Counted from the first letter of the stretch, positions 1 to 8,430 are shown. The stretch: DNA of 64,000 nt from JAZIHH01 sp036678685 (GCA_036678685.1 JAZIHH010000027.1:1-64000), one strand, 5' to 3'. Numbers and translations: made by a program. Notes: a model not told the origin generated them from the letters alone.

Positions 1-292
1 CTTCATCAGGATATCTAGTGGCAATATTTAGAGGGTTCAATTCATTTAAGAATTCTAGTAGGTCATGAGGGATCTCTTTATCTAAATCAACTAATTTTAG
101 CAACTTCGCTAAATTATGTATACGTGGCGGGACCGAGTTGAACTTATTGGAGTAAATACCTTTTAAGATTTTTTCAATGGCTTGATGACACATGAATCCC
201 ACGTAAAGATAACGGCCAGCTTTTAGCATTGAGTCAGCTGTATCCAAGTCATATTGAGCTATTTTAAGCCAATAGTTTTCCTGTTTACTCAA
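1..292 (-). CDS. hepT: HEPN-domain toxin, C-terminus cut by window edge (HEPN/MNT pair, copy 1)
   Basis: This is the 5' part of a gene whose full-length copies lie at 4254-4643 and 5263-5661; the visible sequence matches them. It would encode the HEPN partner of a HEPN/MNT toxin-antitoxin pair, normally an RNase-type toxin kept in check by a nucleotidyltransferase antitoxin. It starts with TTG at 292, preceded on the minus strand by AAGGAG with about 9 nt spacing and a TATAAT box. It is antisense to the direction of the array and carries its own promoter, which is common for toxin-antitoxin cassettes. The C-terminus and the partner MNT gene lie left of the window. Confidence 0.8.
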   Translation of the reverse strand, partial: MSKQENYWLKIAQYDLDTADSMLKAGRYLYVGFMCHQAIEKILKGIYSNKFNSVPPRIHNLAKLLKLVDLDKEIPHDLLEFLNELNPLNIATRYPDE

Positions 293-317
293 AACAAAAA
301 GCTCCTTTTCGTAGGAT

Positions 318-352
318 ACTTTTATTATATCATCAAAATATAAATTTTTAAT
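318..352 (-). promoter_or_regulatory. Promoter of the HEPN/MNT pair
   Basis: On the minus strand a perfect TATAAT (plus-strand positions 324-329) lies about 30 nt upstream of the TTG start and AAGGAG site. The -35 region about 16-17 nt further upstream is AT-rich and weak (TTAAAA-like). The same promoter recurs at 4675-4680 and 5693-5698 in the other two copies. Confidence 0.6.
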
Positions 353-417
353 CTAGTATTCCATAAATTGCATAAAGTATGAGGCAGTAATCACTACGAA
401 AATGGAGGGGCTACTTC

Positions 418-566
418 CGATAACACGGCATTGCCGCTTCGGGCCGCGGAAAGTCGATTCATGATGTCGGACAAGCAAGTCGAATCATGAAGCGGACGCG
501 GCCACATCGATTCGCCAAGCGCGTCGCGCTAGGGCTTATCGACGTCGGCAATGCCAAACGTTATCC
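418..566 (+). repeat. attC, family A
   Basis: R'' CGATAAC at 418-424 and R' GTTATCC at 560-566; outer arms CGGCATTGCCG and CGGCAATGCC pair. R'' matches the GTTATCG start of the HEPN/MNT cassettes further right, so this closes a third copy of that cassette. An inner hairpin, TTCATGAT/ATCATGAA, fills the variable loop. Confidence 0.9.
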
Positions 567-622
567 GTCATCTCCTGAGAGTAGAGTGCTGAGAAAGTGC
601 TTCAAGTTATTATACTGAGAAT

Positions 623-1123
623 ATGGGAGAAATTACAGTGGAAAATAATCAAAAGGTAATAATACGTTATGAACCTGTTTTATTATACCTATATTTATTT
701 GGGATACTTACAGTTCTAATGTTTTTTGGCATATTTGAAGGCGAATCTGTTGAAAGTTTTTTGGTTGTTTTGCTTTTAGAATCTTTTTTACTTATTGCAC
801 ACATTGTTTTGCGAGATAGAATAACTGCAGAAATAAATAAAGAAGGGATTAATATTATTGGGGAGAGAATTATAAAATGGGAAGAAATAGAAAAATGGAG
901 CTATGAGCCCACAAATAGGATAAAGAGTAACAAGTTAAAAATAGAACTCAGGAATGGTGAAAGCTATGAGATAAGAGGGTTTAGGTATTTAAAGGTTACA
1001 AGGGCGTTAAAACAATATATTCCCGAAAAACAAAGTAGATTTTCTTTAATATGGGACTATTTTGTTAGAGGTCTTTTCATAATTTCCATAATATTAATAT
1101 TCACAATAAAATATTGGTCATAG
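623..1123 (+). CDS. Membrane protein with PH-like (YcxB-type) domain, cassette cargo
   Basis: Encodes 166 aa. Two hydrophobic helices lie near residues 20-65, followed by a soluble segment (about 70-135) with the charged, short-strand pattern of bacterial PH/YcxB-like domains (KWEEIEKWSY...), and a third helix at the C-terminus ending IFTIKYWS. The function is unknown. The ATG at 623 is used although no strong ribosome binding site is evident. The gene sits alone in a cassette (561-1296) and has no visible promoter. A second copy at 27016-30559 is split by a transposon, so this is the reference copy. The fold assignment is inferred from hydropathy and motif appearance only. Confidence 0.7.
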   Translation: MGEITVENNQKVIIRYEPVLLYLYLFGILTVLMFFGIFEGESVESFLVVLLLESFLLIAHIVLRDRITAEINKEGINIIGERIIKWEEIEKWSYEPTNRIKSNKLKIELRNGESYEIRGFRYLKVTRALKQYIPEKQSRFSLIWDYFVRGLFIISIILIFTIKYWS

Positions 1124-1140
1124 ATGAAGAGGGAGACGAC

Positions 1141-1302
1141 GGATAACAGCAGGGTTCCCGGCTCCATTCCCTTCGGTCACTCCGGCCCATATTGCCGGGC
1201 CTAAGCCAGGTCTGGCCGGCACCGCCTTCACCAAGTGCAAGCACTAAGGTTTAGCCGGTGCCTCTAAGGCCCGGCAACATCGGGAACCCGCAAACGTTAT
1301 AC
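1141..1302 (+). repeat. attC, family B
   Basis: R'' GGATAAC (1141-1147) is the complement of this cassette's start GTTATCC; R' GTTATAC at 1296-1302 belongs to the next cassette. Long arms GGGTTCCCGG and CCGGCAACATCGGGAACCC pair imperfectly. Confidence 0.92.
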
Positions 1303-1332
1303 GCCATTTCTAAATTTAGCTGGGGTGAAAAT

Positions 1333-2121
1333 GTGAGTATTAAGGTCTTTTTAGATACTAATACGTTGATCAGTTTCTTTAACACTAACATATTTGAATT
1401 GGAAGTGTTCAGGGGATATTGCGATATCGAATTTGTGACATTTGAAAAGTGTATTTATGAGTGGAAGAATGGGATTAAGCGTCACCTTATTAATATTGAC
1501 TTCCTTATATCGACAATAAAAGGAGACTTTTCGAACAATGATTACGAATCGTCTGTGGCTAAGTCAATTATTTATCGGGCAATTGACAACTTAGGCATAG
1601 ATTGCGAAGAAATAAACCAAATGGTTGTTACACTAAAGGAAATAGATTTGGGGTTTGAGTTTGGAATAGCTTCAGAAGGAATATACCTAACTTGTAAGGA
1701 GATGGAAGAAAGATTTAAGAGATGGGTTTGCAGTGAAGATATAAACAAAAAAGGGTTGTTAAGGGTTAAGCAATTTTACAAAATTGTTATACAAGAATTA
1801 AAAGGGGAATTTCGCATCTTTGATAATTGGCTTCAATCCAATAATATTAAAGTGATACATTATGAAGAGGTTTTTATGAATCCGCACAATATTATAAGAT
1901 TCCGCCAAATCTTAAATGATTCTTACTTGCCAACAGAAGATTTGGAAATAATCTTTGCGGGTTTAAGTTCTTTTTGTGGAATTTTTCTAACTAATGATTT
2001 AAAAATAATTAAAAGGTCTAGGACTTTGGGGTTGAATCACATAATGCAATTTGTGCGAGTCGAAGATTTTACGGACGTAGTAAAAAGCATAAGTAGTAAT
2101 AGGGGTGGAAACGGCGTATAA
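1333..2121 (+). CDS. PIN-domain protein (putative toxin or nuclease), cassette cargo
   Basis: Encodes 262 aa from GTG at 1333, preceded by GGGGTGA. An open frame continues upstream, but only through the attC, so the GTG start is preferred. Residues 1-15 carry a PIN opening (VFLDTNTLISFF, with the first acidic residue). Near the C-terminus, FLTNDLKIIKRS resembles the final acidic PIN motif (TxDxxL). PIN domains are Mg-dependent RNases and often act as VapC-type toxins, but no antitoxin gene is in this cassette, and the long middle region is larger than in VapC. The TAA stop lies inside the R'' box of the attC. A stand-alone defence or toxin protein is possible. Confidence 0.65.
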   Translation: MSIKVFLDTNTLISFFNTNIFELEVFRGYCDIEFVTFEKCIYEWKNGIKRHLINIDFLISTIKGDFSNNDYESSVAKSIIYRAIDNLGIDCEEINQMVVTLKEIDLGFEFGIASEGIYLTCKEMEERFKRWVCSEDINKKGLLRVKQFYKIVIQELKGEFRIFDNWLQSNNIKVIHYEEVFMNPHNIIRFRQILNDSYLPTEDLEIIFAGLSSFCGIFLTNDLKIIKRSRTLGLNHIMQFVRVEDFTDVVKSISSNRGGNGV

Positions 2122-2277
2122 CACCAGGGTTCCCGGCTCCGTTCCCTTCGGTCACTCCGACCCATATTGCCGGGCCTAAGCCAAGTCTGGACGGCACCGT
2201 CTTCACCAAGTGCAAGCACTAAGGTTCAGCCGGTGCCTCTAAGGCCCGGCAACATCGGGAACCCGGAAACGTTATCC
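2116..2277 (+). repeat. attC, family B
   Basis: R'' GTATAAC (2116-2122) complements the cassette start GTTATAC; R' GTTATCC at 2271-2277. The stop codon of the PIN gene is supplied by the R'' box. Confidence 0.92.
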
Positions 2278-2342
2278 GACATTTTAAATTCGCGTAATTA
2301 TTATTATACATGTGTGATTTGAAATTTAAAGGGTGGGAAACA

Positions 2343-3821
2343 ATGAAACGTTTACAGGAGGACCTTAAATACTATCACAATGTACAGGATCCTGAAGAAA
2401 ATGCAAAAGCTCAGCCTGTAAAGGATGAGGAGATTTGCTTAAGATGTGTATGGTTATTTGAAGTATATCCACCTAATTATACTAGTTATTTAATTGAAGG
2501 CGTTAAGAAGATTGGTTTAGATATTTCATATAGGGAACGATATCAAAAGGATTTGGTTGAACTAATCAAACAATGTAGGCATAACAGAAATGCGTCGTGG
2601 ATTTATCTTGGTTATTTAATACCGGTAGGGAAGAAAAGTTTACATTGTATTTCCACAGAGTTACCAGAAGGTATTTCTGCTATCAACATACACTTGCATC
2701 AGCATCTACCTAGTACAACTGTGTTATCCTACCAGTTTATCTTGGAAGATAATGAGGAAAGAATTCTTGAAAAACCTTTGTATAAAAACCATAAAACTTG
2801 TATAAAAAAAATAAATAAAATGTATCTGTTTGAAACACCAATTCACCAGAAAAGAAAGGAAATAAACGATCTAAAAAAAGAATTACATAAAAAATGTTCA
2901 AGTTGGATATGTGAAAATATTCCAGGATTTTTTTCTGATATGAAAAATAGTTTTCCAAGATGTGATTTCATTACATTTAAGAAAGGAAAACCTTTTAATA
3001 TGGAGGCAACCCAATCGCAAACAGAATATATTAGAATTCTTGGATTATCTAATAACAATGTTTGGGTATGTAAAGAAAATCCCGCATTGTTTTTAAAAGT
3101 TTTTCCTGATGAAAATAATATATTATCAAACGTGATTCTAACAGGTAACATGGATGAAATAGTATTAAACTTGGGTAATAATATTGAACCTTATGGTGGG
3201 AAAAATAAATTTGGTATTACTAATTATTTTGAGTATATAAGTCGGGCTTTAATTATATGGGTGTTTTTTTGCCTACTTGATACTTACAGGTTGCATTTAA
3301 CCAAATTACGTGATACTATTGCTGAACTGGAAATAACAGATATATCCTCAGTTTCTAAAACCTTAAAAAAGCTTAGGAAAAAGATCGCTAAATTTGAAAA
3401 CATCATACCATATCTTGTATATGAATTTAAAGGTAATGAAAAGCATAAACATTTTTTGTTTAAAGATTATGGTTATAAGTTTTTACCGTATAATGAGCAC
3501 AGCAAAAAAGATTTATCTATTAATAATATGTTCTTGCAGTCAGTGTATAGAAACATTCTTATCGTATATAAGGATTATGAGAATATAAAAAAATCTTATT
3601 TTTCTATTTCAGATTTTGCAACAGCAGTTATTAATGAAAAAAGTACGAAGAAAAATTTAGCCATTCAAATAGTTATGGTATTAATGACAGGAATTATGTT
3701 GGTTTTTACTATTTTGTCACAAGTTAAAAGTAAACCATTAAATGGATATACTAGAACGTCGGATAACACAGCATTGCCGCTCCGGGCCGCGGAAAGCCAA
3801 ATCATGATGTCGGACAAGTAA
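2343..3821 (+). CDS. Unknown protein with two predicted membrane helices; C-terminus encoded by attC
   Basis: Encodes 492 aa from ATG 2343 (GGGTGG upstream; a further in-frame ATG at 2310 is possible). No family is recognised. The protein is lysine- and asparagine-rich. It has one hydrophobic segment in the middle (ALIIWVFFCLLDTY, near residue 310) with a charged coiled-coil-like stretch after it, and a second near residue 455 (MVLMTGIMLVFTIL). The frame runs through the R'' box and about 50 nt into the attC, so the last 22 residues (TSDNTALPLRAAESQIMMSDK region) are attC-encoded. It is the only gene of cassette 2272-3902. Confidence 0.6.
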   Translation: MKRLQEDLKYYHNVQDPEENAKAQPVKDEEICLRCVWLFEVYPPNYTSYLIEGVKKIGLDISYRERYQKDLVELIKQCRHNRNASWIYLGYLIPVGKKSLHCISTELPEGISAINIHLHQHLPSTTVLSYQFILEDNEERILEKPLYKNHKTCIKKINKMYLFETPIHQKRKEINDLKKELHKKCSSWICENIPGFFSDMKNSFPRCDFITFKKGKPFNMEATQSQTEYIRILGLSNNNVWVCKENPALFLKVFPDENNILSNVILTGNMDEIVLNLGNNIEPYGGKNKFGITNYFEYISRALIIWVFFCLLDTYRLHLTKLRDTIAELEITDISSVSKTLKKLRKKIAKFENIIPYLVYEFKGNEKHKHFLFKDYGYKFLPYNEHSKKDLSINNMFLQSVYRNILIVYKDYENIKKSYFSISDFATAVINEKSTKKNLAIQIVMVLMTGIMLVFTILSQVKSKPLNGYTRTSDNTALPLRAAESQIMMSDK

Positions 3822-3908
3822 GATGATCATGAAGACAACGCGGCCACATCGATTTGCCAAGCGCGTCGCGCTAAGGCTCATCGACGTCGGCAATGCTAAA
3901 CGTTATCG
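3761..3908 (+). repeat. attC, family A (partly translated)
   Basis: R'' GGATAAC (3761-3767) complements the cassette start GTTATCC; R' GTTATCG at 3902-3908. The upstream gene reads through the first 60 nt. Confidence 0.92.
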
Positions 3909-3942
3909 GAAATAGCCTAAATGGGGTGGAAAAATGGGGGTG

Positions 3943-4278
3943 TTAGTTTAGCGGATTTTCATAGACAGTTTTTCCAGTTTGAAGAATTTCATAAACAAAA
4001 CTAGAGGGCTTTGGATTATTGAGTTTATCAATGGAATAAGGGATAGCTTCAATAGATTCATCTACTTCCCATGAAATTTTTGATAATAGCTGTAATTCAC
4101 GGATTTTATTTTTCCCGAAGTCCGGTGAAAACACTGCCAAATCAATGTCACTGTGTTCACTGGGTTGGCCGTTAGCCCAGGAACCATAAAGAATGACTTT
4201 ACTCACTCTAATTTTTTGTTCTAAGGCCTCAATATATTTTTTGATCGAGATTTCTATACTAGTTTGCCTTTTAACCAT
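3943..4278 (-). CDS. mntA: MNT-type nucleotidyltransferase antitoxin (copy 2)
   Basis: Encodes 111 aa from ATG 4278, preceded by GGGAGG; a TTG at 4296 is also in frame. It contains the minimal nucleotidyltransferase signature GSWANGQPSEHSDIDLAV (GS-x10-DxD). Family knowledge: such MNT proteins pair with HEPN toxins and in studied cases AMPylate them. The start overlaps the end of the HEPN gene by 25 nt, so the two genes are translationally coupled in the order toxin then antitoxin. The pair is antisense to the array. A near-identical copy follows at 4952-5296. Confidence 0.88.
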   Translation of the reverse strand: MVKRQTSIEISIKKYIEALEQKIRVSKVILYGSWANGQPSEHSDIDLAVFSPDFGKNKIRELQLLSKISWEVDESIEAIPYSIDKLNNPKPSSFVYEILQTGKTVYENPLN

Positions 4279-4643
4279 GTAAATAACCTCCCGCAATTTT
4301 TCAAAAGGGCGTTTGCATAGTCGTGGTCAATTTCTTTGACAAGATCTAAATCTTCATCAGGATATCTAGTGGCAATATTTAGAGGGTTCAATTCATTTAA
4401 GAATTCTAGTAGGTCATGAGGGATCTCTTTATCTAAATCAACTAATTTTAGCAACTTCGCTAAATTATGTATACGTGGCGGGACCGAGTTGAACTTATTG
4501 GAGTAAATACCTTTTAAGATTTTTTCAATGGCTTGATGACACATGAATCCCACGTAAAGATAACGGCCAGCTTTTAGCATTGAGTCAGCTGTATCCAAGT
4601 CATATTGAGCTATTTTAAGCCAATAGTTTTCCTGTTTACTCAA
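4254..4643 (-). CDS. hepT: HEPN-domain toxin (copy 2)
   Basis: Encodes 129 aa from TTG 4643 with AAGGAG about 9 nt upstream. It is an all-helical HEPN protein of the COG1895 type: N-terminal KIAQYDLDTADSML, a central HQAIEKILKG helix and the RYPDEDL segment common in the family. It is the presumed toxin of the HEPN/MNT pair and shares an operon with the overlapping MNT gene. A classical R-x4-6-H motif is not obvious, as in other COG1895 members, so RNase activity is inferred from the partner and the family. Confidence 0.85.
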   Translation of the reverse strand: MSKQENYWLKIAQYDLDTADSMLKAGRYLYVGFMCHQAIEKILKGIYSNKFNSVPPRIHNLAKLLKLVDLDKEIPHDLLEFLNELNPLNIATRYPDEDLDLVKEIDHDYANALLKNCGRLFTWLKGKLV

Positions 4644-4768
4644 AACAAAAAGCTCCTTTTCGTAGGATACTTTTATTATATCATCAAAATATAAATTTTT
4701 AATCTAGTATTCCATAAATTGCATAAAGTATGAGGCAGTAATCACTACGAAAATGGAGGGGCTACTTC

Positions 4769-4917
4769 CGATAACACGGCATTGCCGCTTCGGGCCGCGG
4801 AAAGTCGATTCATGATGTCGGACAAGCAAGTCGAATCATGAAGCGGACGCGGCCACATCGATTCGCCAAGCGCGTCGCGCTAGGGCTTATCGACGTCGGC
4901 AATGCCAAACGTTATCG
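4769..4917 (+). repeat. attC, family A
   Basis: R'' CGATAAC (4769-4775) matches the cassette start GTTATCG at 3902; R' GTTATCG at 4911-4917. It is identical in sequence to the sites at 418 and 5787. Confidence 0.93.
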
Positions 4918-4951
4918 GAAATAGCCTAAATGGGGTGGAAAAATGGGGGTG

Positions 4952-5296
4952 TTAGTTTAGCGGATTTTCATAGACAGTTTTTCCAGTTTGAAGAATTTCA
5001 TAAACAAAACTAGAGGGCTTTGGATTATTGAGTTTATCAATGGAATAAGGGATAGCTTCAATAGATTCATCTACTTCCCATGAAATTTTTGATAATAGCT
5101 GTAATTCACGGATTTTATTTTTCCCGAAGTCCGGTGAAAACACTGCCAAATCAATGTCACTGTGTTCACTGGGTTGGCCGTTAGCCCAGGAACCATAAAG
5201 AATGACTTTACTCACTCTAATTTTTTGTTCTAAGGCCTCAATATATTTTTTGATCGAGATTTCTATACTAGTTTGACTAGTTTGCCTTTTAACCAT
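4952..5296 (-). CDS. mntA: MNT-type nucleotidyltransferase antitoxin (copy 3)
   Basis: Tandem copy of the gene at 3943-4278, 114 aa from the ATG at 5296, with the same GS-x10-DxD signature. It differs by a 9-bp tandem duplication near the N-terminus (MVKRQTSQTSIEI instead of MVKRQTSIEI). The duplication lies in the overlap with the HEPN gene, so both proteins gain three residues and both frames are kept. Confidence 0.87.
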   Translation of the reverse strand: MVKRQTSQTSIEISIKKYIEALEQKIRVSKVILYGSWANGQPSEHSDIDLAVFSPDFGKNKIRELQLLSKISWEVDESIEAIPYSIDKLNNPKPSSFVYEILQTGKTVYENPLN

Positions 5297-5661
5297 GTAA
5301 ATAACCTCCCGCAATTTTTCAAAAGGGCGTTTGCATAGTCGTGGTCAATTTCTTTGACAAGATCTAAATCTTCATCAGGATATCTAGTGGCAATATTTAG
5401 AGGGTTCAATTCATTTAAGAATTCTAGTAGGTCATGAGGGATCTCTTTATCTAAATCAACTAATTTTAGCAACTTCGCTAAATTATGTATACGTGGCGGG
5501 ACCGAGTTGAACTTATTGGAGTAAATACCTTTTAAGATTTTTTCAATGGCTTGATGACACATGAATCCCACGTAAAGATAACGGCCAGCTTTTAGCATTG
5601 AGTCAGCTGTATCCAAGTCATATTGAGCTATTTTAAGCCAATAGTTTTCCTGTTTACTCAA
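5263..5661 (-). CDS. hepT: HEPN-domain toxin (copy 3)
   Basis: Encodes 132 aa from TTG 5661. It is identical to copy 2 except that the C-terminus ends GKLVKLV instead of GKLV because of the 9-bp duplication in the overlap with mntA. It has the same promoter and ribosome binding site. It sits in its own cassette (4912-5929), directly after an otherwise identical cassette. Confidence 0.85.
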   Translation of the reverse strand: MSKQENYWLKIAQYDLDTADSMLKAGRYLYVGFMCHQAIEKILKGIYSNKFNSVPPRIHNLAKLLKLVDLDKEIPHDLLEFLNELNPLNIATRYPDEDLDLVKEIDHDYANALLKNCGRLFTWLKGKLVKLV

Positions 5662-5786
5662 AACAAAAAGCTCCTTTTCGTAGGATACTTTTATTATATC
5701 ATCAAAATATAAATTTTTAATCTAGTATTCCATAAATTGCATAAAGTATGAGGCAGTAATCACTACGAAAATGGAGGGGCTACTTC

Positions 5787-5935
5787 CGATAACACGGCAT
5801 TGCCGCTTCGGGCCGCGGAAAGTCGATTCATGATGTCGGACAAGCAAGTCGAATCATGAAGCGGACGCGGCCACATCGATTCGCCAAGCGCGTCGCGCTA
5901 GGGCTTATCGACGTCGGCAATGCCAAACGTTATGT
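5787..5935 (+). repeat. attC, family A
   Basis: R'' CGATAAC (5787-5793) matches its cassette start GTTATCG at 4911; R' GTTATGT at 5929-5935. Confidence 0.93.
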
Positions 5936-6032
5936 GACATGTTTCTAACAATTAATTATGAACAATAATTATGAATAAAAGGTCTTAAAGAGGTATAGGA
6001 ACTCGCGTAATACTTAAGAAAGGAGAGTTTTT

Positions 6033-6860
6033 ATGAAAAAAAATAAATTACTTTTAATTCTTGTGTGCCTGATTTTGGTTCTAGGTTTTAGGGCCGGTCA
6101 AATTCATGCTCAAGAAGCTAGTTGGTTAAAATCTGTTGATTATTTGATGATGCTTTTTGACCACTATGAAGAAGATTATTCTAGATTAAGCCCTCCATAT
6201 AAAAGACACATTAAACTTTATTTTGAATTTAAAAACGTAACAACCAATAAATTAATTGCAGGAATTGAATTTAGGGCACGCTTTTTCGATGCGTTTGGTG
6301 ATTTAATCCACGAAACAGAAAACTTAAAACTTCACACAAATCTTAACCCAGGAGATACTACTGATCTTAACAGCTATTGGTACTATGAAGACACATGGCC
6401 ACTTGAAGGTCCTTATAGTCGTTTAGCATCATTAATAATGGAACGTAACATCCAATCTGAAGTTGCTGTCTGCAGAATAGCTTTTAGTGATGGACAAGTA
6501 TTGTCATTTGATAAACTTGAATGGGTAAAACCGCAAATATATCGCGAGGTAACAAAAAGGACTTTTAAACCGGCCTTCCTTAGCTTAAGAGAACAAATAG
6601 GAAGTAAACAGAGCAACCTTTTTTCAATTACCACAAATCAATGGAAGATAAGTTATGTAGTTTTCACTCCTCCTGAAAATAGCAAGCTAACAATAAATAT
6701 ATTTTCAGAAACGGGTAGTCTTGTTAAATCGGAAACGATTGATCTAAACGACGTAGTTAATATTGGAGATATTGTGTTAAGTGGGAACGGAAATTATTAC
6801 TTAGAAGTTAAAGGAAAAGGCGATTTTAATTGGACAGTTAACGTTCATGAATCAAATTAA
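6033..6860 (+). CDS. Secreted protein with C-terminal PPC-like beta domain, cassette cargo
   Basis: Encodes 275 aa from ATG 6033 with AAGGAGAG upstream. A signal peptide is clear (MKKNKLLLILVCLILVLGF..., probable cleavage after HA-Q near residue 26). Residues 40-170 look like a beta-rich ligand-binding or FxLYD-like domain. Residues 190-275 (SITTNQWKISYVVFTP...GNYYLEVKGKGDFNWTVNV) resemble a bacterial pre-peptidase C-terminal-like beta sandwich. An extracellular or surface role is inferred; there are no catalytic motifs. About 230 bp of gene-free DNA separates it from its attC. Confidence 0.65.
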   Translation: MKKNKLLLILVCLILVLGFRAGQIHAQEASWLKSVDYLMMLFDHYEEDYSRLSPPYKRHIKLYFEFKNVTTNKLIAGIEFRARFFDAFGDLIHETENLKLHTNLNPGDTTDLNSYWYYEDTWPLEGPYSRLASLIMERNIQSEVAVCRIAFSDGQVLSFDKLEWVKPQIYREVTKRTFKPAFLSLREQIGSKQSNLFSITTNQWKISYVVFTPPENSKLTINIFSETGSLVKSETIDLNDVVNIGDIVLSGNGNYYLEVKGKGDFNWTVNVHESN

Positions 6861-7089
6861 TTGACTTCCGAAAAGGAAATGATCAATTTGCCTGCTTATC
6901 CTCCAGAAATTACGAAAGCTTTGAGAAACAAAACGAAGAAATGAAAATATGGGACAAAATTAAGGCTGAGCTCTTTTAATATTTCTTATATATGGACAAG
7001 GGCGTAATTTTAGTAAGTTATCCTCCTGCCGTGTTATATTAGGCAACTTTATAAGCCTGCATACCAGTGTAGACCTGGTTGGACACGTC

Positions 7090-7238
7090 ACATAACACAG
7101 CATTGCCGCTTCGGGCCGCGGAAAGTCATATCATGATGTTGGACAAGCAAGTCGAATCATGAAGCGGACGCGGCCACATCGATTCGCCAAGCGCATCGCG
7201 CTAGGGCTCATCGACGTCGGCAATGCCAAACGTTATCT
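7090..7238 (+). repeat. attC, family A
   Basis: R'' ACATAAC (7090-7096) complements the cassette start GTTATGT; R' GTTATCT at 7232-7238. Confidence 0.92.
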
Positions 7239-7296
7239 GCAATGCGGTGTTATAAGGTATAAATATTGTGATAGCATATACTTGTATGCCCCAGAA

Positions 7297-7323
7297 TGAA
7301 GAAAAAGACCAGCTTCGCTGGTC
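7297..7323 (-). terminator. Intrinsic terminator for the minus-strand DUF2188 gene
   Basis: Read on the minus strand: GACCAGC-GAA-GCTGGTC (7 bp perfect stem) followed by TTTTTCTTC, 22 nt past the stop codon of the gene at 7346-7567. Confidence 0.75.
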
Positions 7324-7345
7324 AGGCTTCAGGCTAATGATATGT

Positions 7346-7567
7346 TCATCCTTTAGGAGGAAAAGGATCGTTTCCATAAGAATCTTTATCTCTTATTTGT
7401 CCATTAGGTCTGTGAATTATTACTTCTGATTTTTGATTAATTGCTATTTTTCTAGCAGCTTGGCGTGCCTCTTCCTGTGTATTATGAATTGATGTAACTT
7501 TTTGATTTCTTTCACCACGAACAGCCCATTTGTCTTTGTAAGGTACGACATGTTGATTCTTACCCAT
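7346..7567 (-). CDS. DUF2188-family small protein
   Basis: Encodes 73 aa from ATG 7567 with GGGGGTGA about 6 nt upstream. It matches the DUF2188 pattern: HVVPYKDKWAVRGE at the N-terminus, an EEARQAARKIA helix, then EVIIHRPNGQIRDKDSYGNDP at the C-terminus. The biochemical role of the family is unknown. It is antisense to the array, with its own terminator and a possible promoter (TTGTTC-17-TACTAT) upstream on the minus strand, around 7601-7635. It shares cassette 7233-8424 with the following plus-strand gene. Confidence 0.82.
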   Translation of the reverse strand: MGKNQHVVPYKDKWAVRGERNQKVTSIHNTQEEARQAARKIAINQKSEVIIHRPNGQIRDKDSYGNDPFPPKG

Positions 7568-7720
7568 TAGGAGTCACCCCCTTACCAAAAAATTCATATG
7601 TATAGTATCATATGAAAAGGAAAAGAACAAGTGTTCGGAATAAGTTAACAATTCTTTGACCGATACACACATTGCTTAACAAGGTTCATGTAAGATTGCG
7701 GGAATGGAGGTTATTACATT

Positions 7721-8191
7721 ATGGGTAGCAAGGTAGTAGTATATGATATTGGTAAAATCACGGATTGGTTATCCGCTATTGGAACAATTAGTGCTGTGAT
7801 TGTGGCTTTGTACCTAGCGAACAGAGAACGGCGACCACGGGCTATGGTTGAAGCAAGTTTTACCTATTTAGTAGATGAGATAAGTGGTATTCCAAACGAG
7901 CCAATTACAATTTCTGTGAGGATTGTAAATACGGGGTTTATCCCGATTCATTTGAAAGAGTGTACCGTACAAATGGACAAGAAACGTAGAATGGTTTTCT
8001 TAGATGGAAGGCACAGAGTCGAAAAAATTTTGCAGCAAGGCGAGGGTTACGAACATGTTTTAGATTATCATCAAGTTAAAAATGCTTTAAGAAAAGAACT
8101 GGGTGCAAAAAATATAAGAAGAAAAATTTACTTTATCGATGCACGCGGTAAGAAATATTGGACTACGGTCAAATTCAACCTAAGAGAATAG
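7721..8191 (+). CDS. Small membrane-anchored protein of unknown function
   Basis: Encodes 156 aa from ATG 7721 with GGAATGGAGG upstream. A single N-terminal helix (WLSAIGTISAVIVALYLA) is followed by a basic NRERRPR stretch and a beta-rich domain (residues 45-155) of immunoglobulin-like appearance. The pattern 'linker - helix - VALYLANRERRPR - beta domain' is common in small accessory membrane proteins of mobile elements; no function is assigned. It is the plus-strand gene of a two-gene cassette, back to back with the DUF2188 gene. Confidence 0.6.
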   Translation: MGSKVVVYDIGKITDWLSAIGTISAVIVALYLANRERRPRAMVEASFTYLVDEISGIPNEPITISVRIVNTGFIPIHLKECTVQMDKKRRMVFLDGRHRVEKILQQGEGYEHVLDYHQVKNALRKELGAKNIRRKIYFIDARGKKYWTTVKFNLRE

Positions 8192-8269
8192 TTATCATAG
8201 TGAAGATGAGGTACAAAATGGAACCAACAAATTAGTTAATTATTTGAAGATAAAAACGGGCCGCACTGC

Positions 8270-8430
8270 AGATAACACCAGGGTTCCCGGCTCCGTTCCC
8301 TTCGGTCACTCCGGCCCATATTGCCGGGCCTAAGCCAGGTCTGGACGGCGCCGGTTAACCTAGGGTACATGCTAGGGTTCAGCCGGCGCCTCTAAGGCCC
8401 GGCAACATCGGGAACCCGGAAACGTTATAT
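8270..8430 (+). repeat. attC, family B
   Basis: R'' AGATAAC (8270-8276) complements the cassette start GTTATCT; R' GTTATAT at 8424-8430. The inner loop (GGCGCCGGTTAACC...) differs from other B sites while its pairing is kept. Confidence 0.92.

Noticed and set aside
1258..1332. Longer reading frames starting in attC (MPLRPGNIGNP...) and fused to cassette genes
   Set aside because: The same frame recurs wherever family B attC occurs, whatever gene follows; a better start with a ribosome binding site lies inside each cassette.
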